A stretch of DNA of 64,000 nucleotides from Xanthobacteraceae bacterium (lineage in GTDB: Bacteria; Pseudomonadota; Alphaproteobacteria; Rhizobiales; Xanthobacteraceae). Positions within the stretch are counted from its first letter, which is position 1. Each line of letters starts with the position of its first letter. Below the pieces are notes generated by a model. The model had not been told where the DNA came from. It was given only the letters and a program-made list of their open reading frames with translations, and did no database searches. Made by a program: the position numbers and the translations under genes. The stretch is from NCBI GenBank assembly GCA_023954195.1, contig JAMLIK010000001.1:496001-560000 (forward strand). Reading direction: 5' to 3'. This document shows positions 33,176 through 43,706 of this stretch, piece by piece.

Positions 33176-35920
33176 CTACCCCTCGCCGTTGCCGTTGTCG
33201 CCGTCGTCCCCGATGTGCTCGACCGACACCACGCGCTCCCCCTCGGCGGTGTTGAACACGCGCACGCCCTTCGAGGCGCGGCTGGTGATGCGAATGCCTT
33301 CCACGGGCACGCGGATCAACTGGCCGCCGTCGCTCACCAGCATGATCTGGTCGGAATCCTCGACCGGAAACGCCGCCACGAGAGGGCCGATCTCGCCGAG
33401 CTTGGTCGGATCGCTGGCGCGGATGCCCTTGCCGCCGCGTCCCGAGACCCGGAACTCGAACGACGACGACCGCTTGCCGTAACCCTGCGCGGTGACGGTG
33501 AGCACGAACTGTTCGGCGCCGCCCATCTCCGCGTAGCGTTCCTGCGGCAACGAAAGGTCGGTATGAGCCGCCTCGTCGGCCTCCGGCGTCGCCTCCTCCG
33601 GCTCGATGTCCTCGCCGGTGGCGGCGCGGCGGATCGCGCCCGACTGCTTCAGATAGGCGGCGCGCTCGGCTGGCGTCGCCTCGAAATGATGCAGGATCGC
33701 CAGCGAGATCACCCGGTCGTCGGCGGCGAGCCCGATGCCGCGCACGCCCATCGAGGTGCGGCCCGAGAACACCCGAACCTCGGATACCGGGAAGCGGATG
33801 CACTGCCCGGCGGCGGCGGTGAGCAGCACGTCGTCATGCTCGGTGCAGATCTGGACGTCGACGATGGCCTCGCCCTCGTCGAGCTTCATGGCGATGATGC
33901 CGGAGCGGCGGACATCGACGAAGTCCGACAGCTTGTTGCGGCGGACGTTGCCGCCGGTGGTGGCGAACATCACGTCGAGGTCGGCCCACGAGGTTTCATC
34001 CTCCGGCAGCGGCATGATGGTGGTGATGCGCTCGCCCTGCTCCAGCGGCAGGATGTTAATCAGCGCCTTGCCGCGGCCGTTCGGCGGCGCCATCGGCAAC
34101 CGCCACACCTTTTCCTTGTAGACCTGGCCGCGCGAGGAGAAGAACAGCACCGGCGTGTGCGTCGAGGCGACGAACAGCCGGCTGACGAAATCCTCGTCGC
34201 GGGTCTGCATGCCCGAGCGGCCCTTGCCGCCACGCTTCTGCGCGCGATAGGTCGAGAGCGGCACGCGCTTGACGTAGCCGAGATGCGACACGGTGACGAC
34301 CATGTCCTCGCGCTGGATCAGATCCTCGTCCTCGACCTCGCCTTCCTGATCGACGATCTCGGTGCGGCGCGGGGTGGCGAATTCCGCCTTCACCGCGCCG
34401 AGTTCGTTCTTGATGATGCCCTGGATCCGCGCGCGGGAGCGCAGGATGTCGAGATAATCGGCGATCTCGACGGCCAGCTTGTCGATCTCGTCGGAGATTT
34501 CCTCGCGGCCGAGCGCGGTGAGCCGCTGCAAGCGCAGATCGAGAATGGCTTTCGCCTGCTCCAGCGACAGCCGCGCGGTGCCGTCGGGATTGACGCGGTG
34601 GCGCGGGTCGTCGATCAGCGCGATCATCGGCGCGACGTCCTGTGCCGGCCAGTCCCGCGACATCAGGGTTTCGCGCGCGGTGTTCGGGTCGGGTGATTCA
34701 CGGATGACGCGGATGATCTCGTCGATATTGGCCACCGCGATCGCCAGGCCCACCAGGATATGGGCGCGGTCGCGCGCCTTGTTGAGCAGGAATTTGGTGC
34801 GCCGCGACACCACCTGCTCGCGGAACGCGATGAACAGCGTCAGCAGGTCCTTGAGGTTCATCAACTGCGGACGGCCGGCGTCGAGCGCCACCATGTTGGC
34901 GCCGAAATTGGTTTGCAGCGGGGTATATTTGTAGAGCTGGTTCAGCACCACTTCCGGCACCGCGTCGCGCTTCAGCTCCACCACCACGCGAAAGCCGTCG
35001 CGGTCGGACTCGTCGCGCAGATCGGAGATACCCTCGATCTTCTTGTCGCGCACCAGTTCGGCGATACGCTCCACCATGGTGGCCTTGTTCACCTGGTAGG
35101 GAATTTCCGAGATGATGATGGCCTCGCGATCCTTGCGCGCCGGCTCGATCGAGACCTTGCCGCGCATCACGATGGAGCCGCGGCCGAGGTGATAGGCCGA
35201 GCGGATGCCCTGGCGGCCGAGGATGATGCCGCCGGTCGGGAAATCCGGCCCCGGCACGATGCTGATGAGATCGTCGATGCCGAGCGCGGGATCGTCGATC
35301 AGCGCCACGCAGGCGTCGATCACCTCGCCGAGATTGTGCGGCGGAATGTTGGTGGCCATGCCGACCGCGATGCCGCCCGCGCCGTTGACCAGTAGATTGG
35401 GAAACTTCGCGGGAAGAACCGACGGTTCCTTCTCGCTGCTGTCGTAGTTCGGCTGGAAATCGACAGTGTCCTTGTCGATGTCGTCGAGCAGCGACTGCGC
35501 GATCTTGGCGAGGCGGGATTCGGTGTAGCGCATGGCCGCCGCCATGTCGCCGTCCACCGAGCCGAAATTGCCCTGCCCGTCGATCAGGGGCACGCGCATG
35601 GAGAAATCCTGCGCCATCCGCACCATCGCGTCATAGACCGACTGGTCGCCGTGCGGGTGATACTTACCGATTACGTCGCCGACGGTGCGCGCCGACTTGC
35701 GGTAGGGCTTGTTCCACTCGAAGCCGTTCTCGTGCATCGCGTAGAGGATGCGCCGATGCACCGGCTTGAGGCCGTCGCGCGCATCGGGCAGTGCGCGGGC
35801 CACGATCACGCTCATGGCGTAATCGAGGTAAGAGCGTTTCATCTCGTCGAGGATGGAAACGGGGCGAATATCGGAGGGCGCCGCCGGCTCCTCCGGGGTG
35901 TTGTCGTCGTTATCGGCCAA
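33176..35920 (-). CDS. gyrA: DNA gyrase subunit A
   Basis: The 914-residue protein is the breakage-reunion subunit that introduces negative supercoils with GyrB. Catalytic Tyr132 lies in [11 protein letters not shown]. The C-terminal domain has the GyrA box [10 protein letters not shown] and six beta-pinwheel blades. The quinolone region reads [15 protein letters not shown], so the position of the E. coli Ser83 is Gln93, with Asp97 kept. An acidic insert (about 765-790) precedes the last blades. The start is TTG at 35920, without a strong ribosome site. Confidence 0.97.
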   Translation of the reverse strand: MADNDDNTPEEPAAPSDIRPVSILDEMKRSYLDYAMSVIVARALPDARDGLKPVHRRILYAMHENGFEWNKPYRKSARTVGDVIGKYHPHGDQSVYDAMVRMAQDFSMRVPLIDGQGNFGSVDGDMAAAMRYTESRLAKIAQSLLDDIDKDTVDFQPNYDSSEKEPSVLPAKFPNLLVNGAGGIAVGMATNIPPHNLGEVIDACVALIDDPALGIDDLISIVPGPDFPTGGIILGRQGIRSAYHLGRGSIVMRGKVSIEPARKDREAIIISEIPYQVNKATMVERIAELVRDKKIEGISDLRDESDRDGFRVVVELKRDAVPEVVLNQLYKYTPLQTNFGANMVALDAGRPQLMNLKDLLTLFIAFREQVVSRRTKFLLNKARDRAHILVGLAIAVANIDEIIRVIRESPDPNTARETLMSRDWPAQDVAPMIALIDDPRHRVNPDGTARLSLEQAKAILDLRLQRLTALGREEISDEIDKLAVEIADYLDILRSRARIQGIIKNELGAVKAEFATPRRTEIVDQEGEVEDEDLIQREDMVVTVSHLGYVKRVPLSTYRAQKRGGKGRSGMQTRDEDFVSRLFVASTHTPVLFFSSRGQVYKEKVWRLPMAPPNGRGKALINILPLEQGERITTIMPLPEDETSWADLDVMFATTGGNVRRNKLSDFVDVRRSGIIAMKLDEGEAIVDVQICTEHDDVLLTAAAGQCIRFPVSEVRVFSGRTSMGVRGIGLAADDRVISLAILHHFEATPAERAAYLKQSGAIRRAATGEDIEPEEATPEADEAAHTDLSLPQERYAEMGGAEQFVLTVTAQGYGKRSSSFEFRVSGRGGKGIRASDPTKLGEIGPLVAAFPVEDSDQIMLVSDGGQLIRVPVEGIRITSRASKGVRVFNTAEGERVVSVEHIGDDGDNGNGEG

Positions 35921-36126
35921 GGGTGGATTCCGATCAATTTCTGCTGGGAATCATATAGCGCATCGGGGTCGCGCAAACTACCCCCGGCCGCTGTTCCGCG
36001 CGGCTTTTTCCCTCCGTTTCTCCAAATACTTAGAGGATGGTCGCGGCTCGTCTTGAACGGTCGGCGGAGACCCTGCGGGCCGCTTTCTCCAGGCTCGCCC
36101 CCCGGTCCATCCCAGGATTTGCCGGC

Positions 36127-36624
36127 TCAAGCGGGAGCGCGAAACGCCGGGGCGTAATCGACGCTTCCCGTCGTCGCGGGCAGCGCCTCGACGAGCGGCC
36201 GCACCGTGAAATGCGGTCCCGCATAAGGCGACAAGAAGCCAATGGCGAGATCGGCGCGGAAGCCGAAGCGGCCGTAGTAAACCGGATCGCCCAGCACGAA
36301 GATGGCGGACCATCCATCCTGCCGCGCCTGACTGATCGCGACATTCATCAGCGCCGTGCCGACACCCTGCTTTTGACGCTCCGGGACAACGGACAACGGC
36401 GCCAGACCCAGCGCGCGAAACGGCGCCGACATCGGCGACAGCAAGACGTGCCCGATCACGGCGTCACCCGCGAGGGCGACAAGAGAGAGCGTCGCATCGC
36501 CGTCCCGTCGCAATTGCGCGACCAGTCGCGCCTCGTCGTCGCGGCCGAAGGCGCGGCTCACCACATCGCCGATGGCCGTCCCGTCACCGGCCTGCTCGGG
36601 CCGGACGCTCACCGCCCTTGTCAT
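36127..36624 (-). CDS. GNAT family N-acetyltransferase
   Basis: This 165-residue single-domain GNAT has acetyl-CoA motif A LAPLSVVPERQKQGVGTALM (about 73-92), then GWSAIFVLGDPVYYGRFGFR, the YhbS-type motif following it. It acetylates an unknown small molecule or protein. It is located between gyrA and ssb, on the same strand as both, but with no clear operon link. Confidence 0.87.
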   Translation of the reverse strand: MTRAVSVRPEQAGDGTAIGDVVSRAFGRDDEARLVAQLRRDGDATLSLVALAGDAVIGHVLLSPMSAPFRALGLAPLSVVPERQKQGVGTALMNVAISQARQDGWSAIFVLGDPVYYGRFGFRADLAIGFLSPYAGPHFTVRPLVEALPATTGSVDYAPAFRAPA

Positions 36625-36648
36625 GCGACGGTTCGCCGCCGGCCGGTC

Positions 36649-37146
36649 TCAGAACGGAATGTCGTCGTCGATATCGGCATTGCGGCCGCCGCCGCCCCCG
36701 ACCGCGGCGCGGCGCGGCGCGCCGCCACCGCCGGACGGCCCGCTGGCGCCGAAATCGCCGCCGCCGTCATCGCCGCCGAAGGAACCGCCGCCGCCGCGGC
36801 CGTCAAGCATGGTCAGCGTGGCGTTGAAACCTTGCAGCACCACCTCGGTGGAATAGCGCTCCGCGCCGCTCTGGTCGGTCCATTTGCGGGTCTGCAACTG
36901 GCCCTCGATATAAACCTTGGAGCCCTTCTTCAGATATTGCTCGGCGATCCGGCACAGGCCCTCGCTGAAGATCACCACGCGGTGCCACTCGGTCCTTTCC
37001 TTGCGCTCGCCGGTGTTCTTGTCGCGCCAACTCTCGGAGGTCGCGACCCGCAGGTTGGCGATCGGCCTGCCGTCCTGGGTCCGCTTGATTTCCGGATCGG
37101 CGCCGAGGTTGCCGACCAGAATCACCTTGTTCACGCTTCCCGCCAT
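36649..37146 (-). CDS. ssb: Single-stranded DNA-binding protein
   Basis: This 165-residue SSB has an OB fold at about 1-110 beginning [20 protein letters not shown], a Gly/Pro-rich linker and the acidic tip DIDDDIPF that binds repair partners. I chose the ATG at 37146; an upstream frame adds 13 unlike residues. A LexA box (GTTC-N7-GTTC) lies 166 bp upstream, so SOS induction is likely. Normally ssb and uvrA are close divergent neighbours in rhizobia; here an outer-membrane gene lies between them. Confidence 0.96.
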   Translation of the reverse strand: MAGSVNKVILVGNLGADPEIKRTQDGRPIANLRVATSESWRDKNTGERKERTEWHRVVIFSEGLCRIAEQYLKKGSKVYIEGQLQTRKWTDQSGAERYSTEVVLQGFNATLTMLDGRGGGGSFGGDDGGGDFGASGPSGGGGAPRRAAVGGGGGRNADIDDDIPF

Positions 37147-37311
37147 CGACGCCTCCACTCTTTCGAACCAAACTCCGACCCGCATCGCATCCGGATGGCG
37201 GACAGCCGGGCGCTTCGGCCACGGCAGCCGAAGCTATACTGCCTTCGGCTCTCAAGGGATGCCGGCAAGTAGCTTATCCACACGGCGATGCTCGCGTCAG
37301 ACGGGGAATAT

Positions 37312-37326
37312 GTTCCCTTTTTGTTC
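37312..37326. promoter_or_regulatory. LexA (SOS) box of ssb
   Basis: GTTC, seven bases (CCTTTTT) and GTTC match the alphaproteobacterial LexA consensus exactly. Confidence 0.75.
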
Positions 37327-37414
37327 GAATGACAACAAGCTTCGCCGACCATCGCCACCCAACCTTGGGATTGCAAAGCGCCATTGCTGACGGTTTCGCC
37401 TGCCCGCCAACCGG

Positions 37415-37451
37415 CCAATCGTTAACGAAAGCCCTCCAATCGTTAATGAAA
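37415..37451 (+). repeat. Tandem 16-mers upstream of the outer-membrane barrel gene
   Basis: CCAATCGTTAACGAAA (37415-37430) and CCAATCGTTAATGAAA (37436-37451) differ at one base and start 21 bp apart, about two helical turns, suggesting cooperative binding by one regulator. Confidence 0.55.
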
Positions 37452-37611
37452 CGACCGCCCACCACGGTCGCCGCGCCGCTCCACTTGATTGCAAAGTGTT
37501 GCATTCGGGAGACGGCATTTCTCGCGAAAGCGGGTATATTGGCGAAATCGATTTGACTTGGCGGGCCTGCAATCACCTTTCCCGCCGATACGGAAAGTTC
37601 GGAGACTAAAG

Positions 37612-38283
37612 ATGAAATCCTTCCTTTTGGGTACGGTCGCCCTCGCAGCAATTGGCCTGGCGCTTCCCGCGAACGCCGCCGACCTGGCCGCGCGTCCCTA
37701 CACCAAGGCTCCGGCTTACGTTCCGGCCCAGATCTACAACTGGACCGGCTTCTATCTCGGCGGCCACATCGGCGGCGCTTTCGGCGGCAACAACAACGTC
37801 CTCGCCGCCGGCTTCAACGGCAACAACAGCGACGGCGTGTTCATGGGCGGCGTGCAGATCGGCTATGACGCCCAGTTCGCCCAGAACTGGGTGTTCGGCA
37901 TCGAAGCCAACTACAGCTTCCTCGACACCAACAGCTGGTTCGCCAACCGTGGCCTCGGCTCGGTGACCGGCCGCCTCGGCTACACCTGGGGTCCGGCGCT
38001 GCTCTACGTCAAGGGCGGCTACGGCTGGGCCGACTCGCGCTACACCAACGGCTTCAGCGGCTCCGGCGGCCGCAACGGCTACACCGTCGGCGGCGGTCTG
38101 GAATACATGTTCAACCAGAACTGGTCGGGCAAGATCGAATACCAGTACTATGATTTCGGCACCGTCAACTACGTCACCCCGAACCTGGTGGTGGGCGGTT
38201 TCCGCAACGACGAGCATACCGTCAAGGCCGGCATCAACTACCGCTTCGGCTGGGGCGCCCCGCCAGTGGTCGCCAAGTACTAA
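37612..38283 (+). CDS. Outer-membrane beta-barrel protein (Omp25/Omp31-like)
   Basis: This 223-residue protein has a signal peptide (about 1-22, ending NAADL) and an eight-stranded barrel pattern. It shows [18 protein letters not shown] near the mature N-terminus, alternating aromatic/Gly strands and a final [10 protein letters not shown] with a C-terminal aromatic-rich strand. Rhizobiaceae and Brucella relatives are abundant outer-membrane proteins. The ATG at 37612 follows GGAG. A strong terminator follows at 38327. It separates ssb from uvrA. Confidence 0.9.
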   Translation: MKSFLLGTVALAAIGLALPANAADLAARPYTKAPAYVPAQIYNWTGFYLGGHIGGAFGGNNNVLAAGFNGNNSDGVFMGGVQIGYDAQFAQNWVFGIEANYSFLDTNSWFANRGLGSVTGRLGYTWGPALLYVKGGYGWADSRYTNGFSGSGGRNGYTVGGGLEYMFNQNWSGKIEYQYYDFGTVNYVTPNLVVGGFRNDEHTVKAGINYRFGWGAPPVVAKY

Positions 38284-38326
38284 GCCCCGGCGCCCCAGCC
38301 GGTTTCTTCTTCAAGCGATTATCAAG

Positions 38327-38355
38327 GGCCGGCCTCGCGCCGGCCTTTTTGTTTT
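38327..38355 (+). terminator. Rho-independent terminator of the outer-membrane barrel gene
   Basis: GGCCGGC, loop CTCGC, GCCGGCC, then TTTTTGTTTT, 44 bp after the stop. Confidence 0.88.
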
Positions 38356-38470
38356 GTTGCGCTGTGCCGCCTCGCCGCGGCGGCGCTTACGCGACCATCG
38401 CGCCTGCCCCGGTGGGGTTCTGCGCAACAAACCGTTGGACGACGACCGGAAACGCTGGAAATCCTTCCAC

Positions 38471-38485
38471 GTTCTTCCTATGTTC
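38471..38485 (+). promoter_or_regulatory. LexA (SOS) box of uvrA
   Basis: GTTC, seven bases (TTCCTAT) and GTTC, 91 bp before the uvrA start, match the alphaproteobacterial consensus. A GAAC/GTTC pair just downstream may widen the site. Confidence 0.8.
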
Positions 38486-38576
38486 CGAACGAAGCCCCGT
38501 TCCTGACAAAGCCTTGGCGTCCGCTGCCGGCCTTCCGGTCTTGCACGCCTCAAGCGGCGCAGTTCAGCGCCCGGAA

Positions 38577-41500
38577 ATGCCGAACATGGTCGATGAAGTT
38601 CTCAGGGCAAAACGCCAACTCGCCGCTGGCCCGAATCAGCGCTCCATTACCATTCGCGGCGCGCGCGAGCACAATCTCAAGAACATCGATGTCGAAATCC
38701 CGCGCGATCGCCTGGTGGTGCTGACGGGCCTGTCCGGTTCCGGCAAGTCGTCGCTGGCCTTCGACACCATCTATGCCGAGGGCCAGCGCCGCTATGTCGA
38801 ATCGCTGTCGGCTTACGCGCGGCAATTCCTGGAGATGATGCAGAAGCCGGACGTCGACCAGATCGACGGGTTGTCGCCGGCGATCTCCATCGAGCAGAAG
38901 ACCACGTCGAAGAATCCGCGCTCGACCGTCGGCACCGTCACCGAGATTTACGACTACATGCGGCTGTTGTGGGCGCGCGTCGGCGTGCCCTATTCGCCCG
39001 CGACCGGCCTGCCGATCGAGAGCCAGACCGTGTCGCAGATGGTCGACCGCGTGCTGGCGCTGCCGGAAGGCACCCGGCTCTATCTGCTGGCGCCGGTGGT
39101 GCGTGGCCGCAAGGGCGAATACCGCAAGGAACTGGCGGACTACCTCAAGAAGGGGTTTCAGCGCGTCAAGATCGACGGCGCGTTTCATGAACTGGCCGAG
39201 GCGCCGGCGCTCGACAAGAAATTCCCGCACGACATCGACGTGGTGGTCGACCGCATCGTGGTGCGGCCCGATCTCGGCCAGCGGCTGGCGGAGAGTTTCG
39301 AGACCGCGCTCAAACTCGCGGAGGGGCTCGCGGTGATCGAATACGCCGATGCACCCGCCATCGCCGACGACAAGAAGACTGACAAGAAGACGGCGAAGAT
39401 CCACGACAAGAGCGGCCCCGAGCGCCTCCTGTTCTCGGAGAAATTCGCCTGTCCGGTGTCCGGCTTCACCATTCCCGAAATCGAGCCGCGGCTGTTCTCG
39501 TTCAACAATCCCTACGGCGCCTGCCCGGCCTGCGGCGGCCTTGGCATCGAGCAGCACATCGACCCCGATCTGGTCGTCCCCGACAAGGAGTTGACGCTGC
39601 GCAAGGGCGCGATCGCGCCATGGGCGAAGTCGTCGTCGCCCTATTACGTGCAGACGTTGCAGGCGCTCGGCAAATTCTACAAGTTCACCCTCGACACCAA
39701 ATGGAAGGACCTGCCGAAGAAGACGCAAAACGCGCTGCTGTTCGGATCCGGCGACGACGAGATCAAGTTCTCCTACGAGGACGGCGTGCGCGCCTACGAC
39801 ACCAGGAAACCGTTCGAGGGCGTCGTCACCAACATCGAGCGCCGCTTCCGCGAAACCGAGAGCGAATGGGCGCGCGAGGAACTCGGCAAGTATTTCTCCG
39901 ACGTGCCATGCGAAGCCTGCCACGGCTATCGCCTCAAGCCCGAGGCGTTGTGCGTCAAGGTCGGGGCCAGGCACATCGGCGAGATCGCCGAACTGTCGGT
40001 GAAGGCGGCCGGCGACTGGTTCGCCTCGGTGCCCGAGGCGCTCAACGCGCAGCAGAACGAGATCGCCGGCCGCGTGCTCAAGGAAATCCGCGAGCGGCTG
40101 TCGTTCCTGCTCGACGTCGGCCTCAATTACCTGACGCTGGCGCGCGCCTCCGGCACCTTGTCCGGCGGCGAGAGCCAGCGCATCCGCCTCGCCTCGCAGA
40201 TCGGCTCGGGCCTCACCGGCGTGCTCTACGTGCTGGACGAGCCTTCCATCGGCCTGCACCAGCGCGACAACGCGCGGCTGCTCGACACTTTGAAGCGGCT
40301 GCGCGACCTCGGCAACACCGTGATCGTGGTGGAGCACGACGAGGACGCGATCCGTCTCGCCGATCATGTCATCGACGTCGGCCCCGGCGCCGGCGTTCAC
40401 GGCGGCCACATCGTCGCCAAGGGCACGCCCGCCGAGATCATGGCCAACAAGAAGTCGCTCACCGGGCAATATCTCACCGGCGAGCGTTTCGTCGCCATCC
40501 CCGAGCGGCGGCCGCCGAACCACCGGCGCACGCTGAAGGTCGTCAACGCGCGCGGCAACAACTTGAAAAACGTCTCGGCGGAAATTCCGCTGGGCCTGTT
40601 CACCTGCGTCACCGGCGTCTCCGGCGGCGGCAAGTCGACGCTTCTGATCGACACGCTCTATCGCGCCATCGCGCGAAAACTCAACAATGCCAGCGAGCCG
40701 CCCGCGCCGCACGATCGCATCGAGGGGCTGGAGCACATCGACAAGATCATCGACATCGACCAGTCACCGATCGGCCGCACCCCGCGCTCGAACCCCGCGA
40801 CCTACACCGGCGCGTTCACGCCGATCCGCGAATGGTTCGCGGGGCTCCCCGAGGCGAAGGCGCGCGGCTACGAGCCGGGACGTTTCAGCTTCAACGTCAA
40901 GGGCGGCCGCTGCGAGGCGTGCCAGGGCGACGGCGTCCTCAAGATCGAGATGCACTTCCTGCCGGATGTCTACGTCACCTGCGACGTCTGCAAGGGCAAG
41001 CGCTACAACCGCGAGACGCTGGAGGTGCTGTTCAAGGGCAAGTCGATCGCCGACGTGCTCGACATGACGGTGGAGGAAGCCGCCGACTTCTTCAAGGCGG
41101 TGCCGCGCGTGCGCGAAACCTTCAAGACGCTGCATCGCGTCGGCCTCGACTACATCAAGGTCGGCCAGCAGGCCACCACGCTGTCCGGCGGCGAGGCGCA
41201 GCGCGTGAAACTCGCCAAGGAGCTGTCGAAGCGCGCCACCGGCCGCACCCTTTACATCCTCGACGAGCCGACCACCGGCTTGCATTTTCATGACGTGGCG
41301 AAGCTGCTGGAGGTGCTGCACGAGCTGGTGGCGCAGGGCAACACCGTCGTCGTCATCGAGCACAATCTCGAAGTCATCAAGACCGCCGACTGGGTGATCG
41401 ACCTGGGCCCCGAGGGCGGCGACGGCGGCGGCGAAATCGTCGCCTGGGGCCCGCCGGAGGACATCGCCAAGGCCCCGCGCAGCCATACGGGGGCGTTTCT

Positions 41501-41579
41501 GAAACCGGTGCTGGGCGAAGGCGGGCGGCAAGCGGAAGCGTGGCGAGGCGGCGGAGTGAGGAGGTCAGGTGGTGTCTGA
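38577..41579 (+). CDS. uvrA: Excinuclease ABC subunit A
   Basis: The 1000-residue damage sensor of nucleotide excision repair has two ABC ATPase halves with Walker [11 protein letters not shown] and [10 protein letters not shown]. Both halves have ABC signatures (LSGGESQRI and LSGGEAQRV), and there are Cys-rich zinc modules (including CEACHGYRL and [18 protein letters not shown]). It loads UvrB after damage recognition, and Mfd, encoded at the left edge, can recruit it. The ATG at 38577 is chosen; a frame open upstream to 38349 lacks coding character and contains the LexA box. Confidence 0.97.
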   Translation: MPNMVDEVLRAKRQLAAGPNQRSITIRGAREHNLKNIDVEIPRDRLVVLTGLSGSGKSSLAFDTIYAEGQRRYVESLSAYARQFLEMMQKPDVDQIDGLSPAISIEQKTTSKNPRSTVGTVTEIYDYMRLLWARVGVPYSPATGLPIESQTVSQMVDRVLALPEGTRLYLLAPVVRGRKGEYRKELADYLKKGFQRVKIDGAFHELAEAPALDKKFPHDIDVVVDRIVVRPDLGQRLAESFETALKLAEGLAVIEYADAPAIADDKKTDKKTAKIHDKSGPERLLFSEKFACPVSGFTIPEIEPRLFSFNNPYGACPACGGLGIEQHIDPDLVVPDKELTLRKGAIAPWAKSSSPYYVQTLQALGKFYKFTLDTKWKDLPKKTQNALLFGSGDDEIKFSYEDGVRAYDTRKPFEGVVTNIERRFRETESEWAREELGKYFSDVPCEACHGYRLKPEALCVKVGARHIGEIAELSVKAAGDWFASVPEALNAQQNEIAGRVLKEIRERLSFLLDVGLNYLTLARASGTLSGGESQRIRLASQIGSGLTGVLYVLDEPSIGLHQRDNARLLDTLKRLRDLGNTVIVVEHDEDAIRLADHVIDVGPGAGVHGGHIVAKGTPAEIMANKKSLTGQYLTGERFVAIPERRPPNHRRTLKVVNARGNNLKNVSAEIPLGLFTCVTGVSGGGKSTLLIDTLYRAIARKLNNASEPPAPHDRIEGLEHIDKIIDIDQSPIGRTPRSNPATYTGAFTPIREWFAGLPEAKARGYEPGRFSFNVKGGRCEACQGDGVLKIEMHFLPDVYVTCDVCKGKRYNRETLEVLFKGKSIADVLDMTVEEAADFFKAVPRVRETFKTLHRVGLDYIKVGQQATTLSGGEAQRVKLAKELSKRATGRTLYILDEPTTGLHFHDVAKLLEVLHELVAQGNTVVVIEHNLEVIKTADWVIDLGPEGGDGGGEIVAWGPPEDIAKAPRSHTGAFLKPVLGEGGRQAEAWRGGGVRRSGGV

Positions 41580-41985
41580 TAGCATGACCGCCTCGTGCCT
41601 GTGCGGCACTGTCCGAATATCCTGCGGCAAACAGGCCGGACCCGCCGCCTATTGCCATTGCGCGGATTGCCGCAAATGCACCGGGAGCGCGTTCAACGTC
41701 AGCCTCGCGTTCGAGAGCGACAGCTTTCAAGTACAGTCAGGCAAGATCGGGACGTTCATGAAAAACGCTGATAGCGGTCACGAACTGACGCGGCATTTCT
41801 GCCTGAATTGCGGGTCTCCCCTCTATACCTCGTCCCCGAAACATCCCGACCGGGTCTACGTCAAGGCGGGAATTATCGATCAGCCCACGCGGGTCCGGCC
41901 CGCCTATCAAAGCTGGACCCAATCGAAGGTCGAATGGGCGACGATCGACCCTCTGCTTCCGTCGTATCAAAAAGGGCGACCGTAA
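41572..41985 (+). CDS. GFA/CENP-V family zinc protein
   Basis: The 137-residue protein belongs to the glutathione-dependent formaldehyde-activating enzyme / CENP-V fold. It has [18 protein letters not shown] and CLNCGSPL, supplying the structural and labile zinc ligands. Most relatives have unknown substrates. The GTG at 41572 sits seven bases after AGGAGG and overlaps the uvrA stop by 8 bp; an ATG at 41584 is the alternative. Confidence 0.87.
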   Translation: MSDSMTASCLCGTVRISCGKQAGPAAYCHCADCRKCTGSAFNVSLAFESDSFQVQSGKIGTFMKNADSGHELTRHFCLNCGSPLYTSSPKHPDRVYVKAGIIDQPTRVRPAYQSWTQSKVEWATIDPLLPSYQKGRP

Positions 41986-41987
41986 AC

Positions 41988-42275
41988 TCACGCCACCTTT
42001 GCCGGCCGCACCCGCCGCGCGATTTCGTCGCCCTTCTCCCGCTCGACCACGCCGATGTCATGCTGGCTTTGCAGATCAAGCCAGAACTGCGCGCTGTTGC
42101 CGAAGTAGCGGCCGAGCCGCACCGCCGTATCGGCGGTGATCGAACGGCGCCCGTTCAGGATGTCGGTGATGCGGCCGGAAGGGACGCCGATGTCGAGCGA
42201 CAGCCGGTTGGCGCTCAGTTCCCGCGCAACAAGCTCGCGCTTCAGCAAACGGCCGGGATGCACGATGGGAGCCAT
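41988..42275 (-). CDS. higA: HigA-type antitoxin
   Basis: This 95-residue protein has an XRE helix-turn-helix of the HigA/VapA-antitoxin family: VHPGRLLKRELVARELSANRLS, then IGVPSGRITDILNGRRSITADTA and AQFWLDLQ, all typical. It neutralises HigB and represses the operon. It is downstream of higB with a 5-bp gap, the usual higBA order. Confidence 0.92.
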   Translation of the reverse strand: MAPIVHPGRLLKRELVARELSANRLSLDIGVPSGRITDILNGRRSITADTAVRLGRYFGNSAQFWLDLQSQHDIGVVEREKGDEIARRVRPAKVA

Positions 42276-42280
42276 GATAT

Positions 42281-42568
42281 TCAGCCTTTGTGGTAATCCA
42301 CGATTTCAACCTCGTAGGCATCGCCCTTGCGAAATTCGAAGCAGACACGCCAACGTCCGTTCACCGTCATTGCCCATTGACCTTTTCGGTCGCCCTTGAG
42401 TTTGTGCAGACCGACACTTTTCAATGGGCTCAGATCGTCGAGAGCCTTAGCGACATTCAGCGCCAGCAAAAGATCAATCGCGGTATCGACGTCGAGTCCA
42501 CGGAACTGGTTCGGCCTTTCGCCGTCCCAGACCTTGCGGCTCGCCACATTCCGCCACGATCCGATCAT
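42281..42568 (-). CDS. higB: HigB-type (RelE superfamily) mRNA interferase toxin
   Basis: This 95-residue toxin ends with GQWAMTVNGRWRVCFEFRKGDAYEVEIVDYHKG, the conserved HigB terminal strands with catalytic Arg and His-type residues. It would cleave mRNA on ribosomes. It is preceded in the same operon by nothing else, and divergent or convergent neighbours (SPW protein, GFA protein) are unrelated, suggesting a mobile pair. Confidence 0.92.
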   Translation of the reverse strand: MIGSWRNVASRKVWDGERPNQFRGLDVDTAIDLLLALNVAKALDDLSPLKSVGLHKLKGDRKGQWAMTVNGRWRVCFEFRKGDAYEVEIVDYHKG

Positions 42569-42635
42569 GGCGAATATATACTACGAGAAACGGTGAAGAA
42601 CAACGATGCGCCATCGTGTAGGGCACATCGCCCCC

Positions 42636-43028
42636 TCACCGCCCGAACAGCCTGCTCTGCCTCAGCATCTCCTGATCGCTGCGCTGCCAGTCCTGCCAGA
42701 GTTCGAGCGCGGCGAGCAGGATGACGAGGCCACCGAGCGTCGAGTGCCAGAAGCGCAAGGTGCCGGCGTTGAAGTAGCCGAACACATAGGGCGACAGCAC
42801 CAGCCACAGGCCAAGCAGGATCTGGCCGGTTTCCTCCCAGCGGCGCAGCGCGACGTATTCGAGTTCGGCGAGGAAGAACACCAGAACGCCGACCAGCGCT
42901 GCGTTCCAGACCGCGCTCGGGCCGACATGATCGCCCGCCGCCCACGGCGACAGCGCGATCGCGAGGCCCAGCGTCATGCCGAGCCAGTCCTGCCAACTGC
43001 GATGGATGGTGAACAACCGCGACAACAT
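42636..43028 (-). CDS. SPW-repeat membrane protein
   Basis: This 130-residue protein has four membrane segments in two SPW repeats, with IALSPWAAG and LVLSPYVFG at equivalent places. The family is widespread but unstudied. The ATG at 43028 follows AGGAGG; a frame open to 43055 is less likely. It is between higB and an acetyltransferase gene. Confidence 0.85.
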   Translation of the reverse strand: MLSRLFTIHRSWQDWLGMTLGLAIALSPWAAGDHVGPSAVWNAALVGVLVFFLAELEYVALRRWEETGQILLGLWLVLSPYVFGYFNAGTLRFWHSTLGGLVILLAALELWQDWQRSDQEMLRQSRLFGR

Positions 43029-43295
43029 GGAAGCCTCCTGTCTGACAAGAGGCATACGCCCGCGGCGGGACAGCGTGGCGCTCCGACGATCGCGACGTCC
43101 GGTCCAGCCGCGTCGGGCGCATGTCTGCTACTTCACTTAGAGATGCGGCCAAGCGCCACAAGACCCGGCGCGATGAAATTTCAGCTTGCAGCGCGGCGTT
43201 TCCGCGGCTTGCGGCCAGACCGCGGATCGCTACGATGCCTCGAAACCCGGCGCCGGCGCACCGGCTGCCTCATCCAGCCAAAAGCAGGAATTGCC

Positions 43296-43580
43296 ATGAC
43301 CGAACCGACCCGCCGCGTCCGCGACAACACCGCGCAAAACCGCTACGAACTCAGCATCGACGGCGCCACCGCCTTCGCCACTTACCGGCGCAGCGCCACC
43401 GCCGACACCATCACCCACACCGAGACCCCGCCCACCTTGCGCGGACGCGGCATCGGCTCCGAGCTGGTCAAGGGCGCGCTGGACCTGATCCGCGCCGACG
43501 GCCGCAAGGTGATCCCCGGTTGCAGCTTCGTCGCCGATTATCTGGACAAGCATCCTGAGAACGCGGACCTGAGGGGCTGA
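43296..43580 (+). CDS. Small GNAT-type N-acetyltransferase (YjdJ-like)
   Basis: This 94-residue protein holds only the core GNAT fold: RYELSIDGATAFATYRR, TETPPTLRGRGIGSELVKGAL (the acetyl-CoA loop) and GRKVIPGCSFVADYLDKHPE. This is the YjdJ-like family, often called predicted acetyltransferase. The ATG at 43296 gives the standard length; a frame from 42606 is antisense to the SPW gene and rejected. Confidence 0.88.
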   Translation: MTEPTRRVRDNTAQNRYELSIDGATAFATYRRSATADTITHTETPPTLRGRGIGSELVKGALDLIRADGRKVIPGCSFVADYLDKHPENADLRG

Positions 43581-43656
43581 TCGGACTTCGTTTTGTGCGC
43601 GGATTGACAGTACGAATAATGTCGTCCCGGCGCGGAGGCCATGCCGAATACACAAG

Positions 43657-43680
43657 AAAAGGCCCGCGTTGCCGCGGGCC
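43657..43680 (-). terminator. Terminator of the DUF3597 gene
   Basis: On the minus strand GGCCCGCG, a short loop and CGCGGGCC are followed by TTTTCTTG; the plus strand has TTTGGTT. It can serve both converging genes. Confidence 0.78.
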
Positions 43681-43706
43681 TTTGGTTGTCGGATCGTCGA
43701 GACCGA

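Larger units (their letters stand above)
37147..37611. other. Divergent control region of ssb and the outer-membrane barrel gene
   Basis: These 465 bp carry no supported gene. They hold the LexA box at 37312-37326 and two tandem 16-mers at 37415 and 37436, both listed separately, and purine-rich GGAG just before the barrel gene. Frames that cross it lack ribosome sites and coding character. Confidence 0.6.

Noticed and set aside
38349-38576. An extended uvrA N-terminus
   Set aside because: The extra codons are unlike UvrA and include the LexA box, so translation must start downstream.
38550-40736. A 728-codon minus-strand frame opposite uvrA
   Set aside because: Antisense shadow of uvrA with biased composition and no motif.
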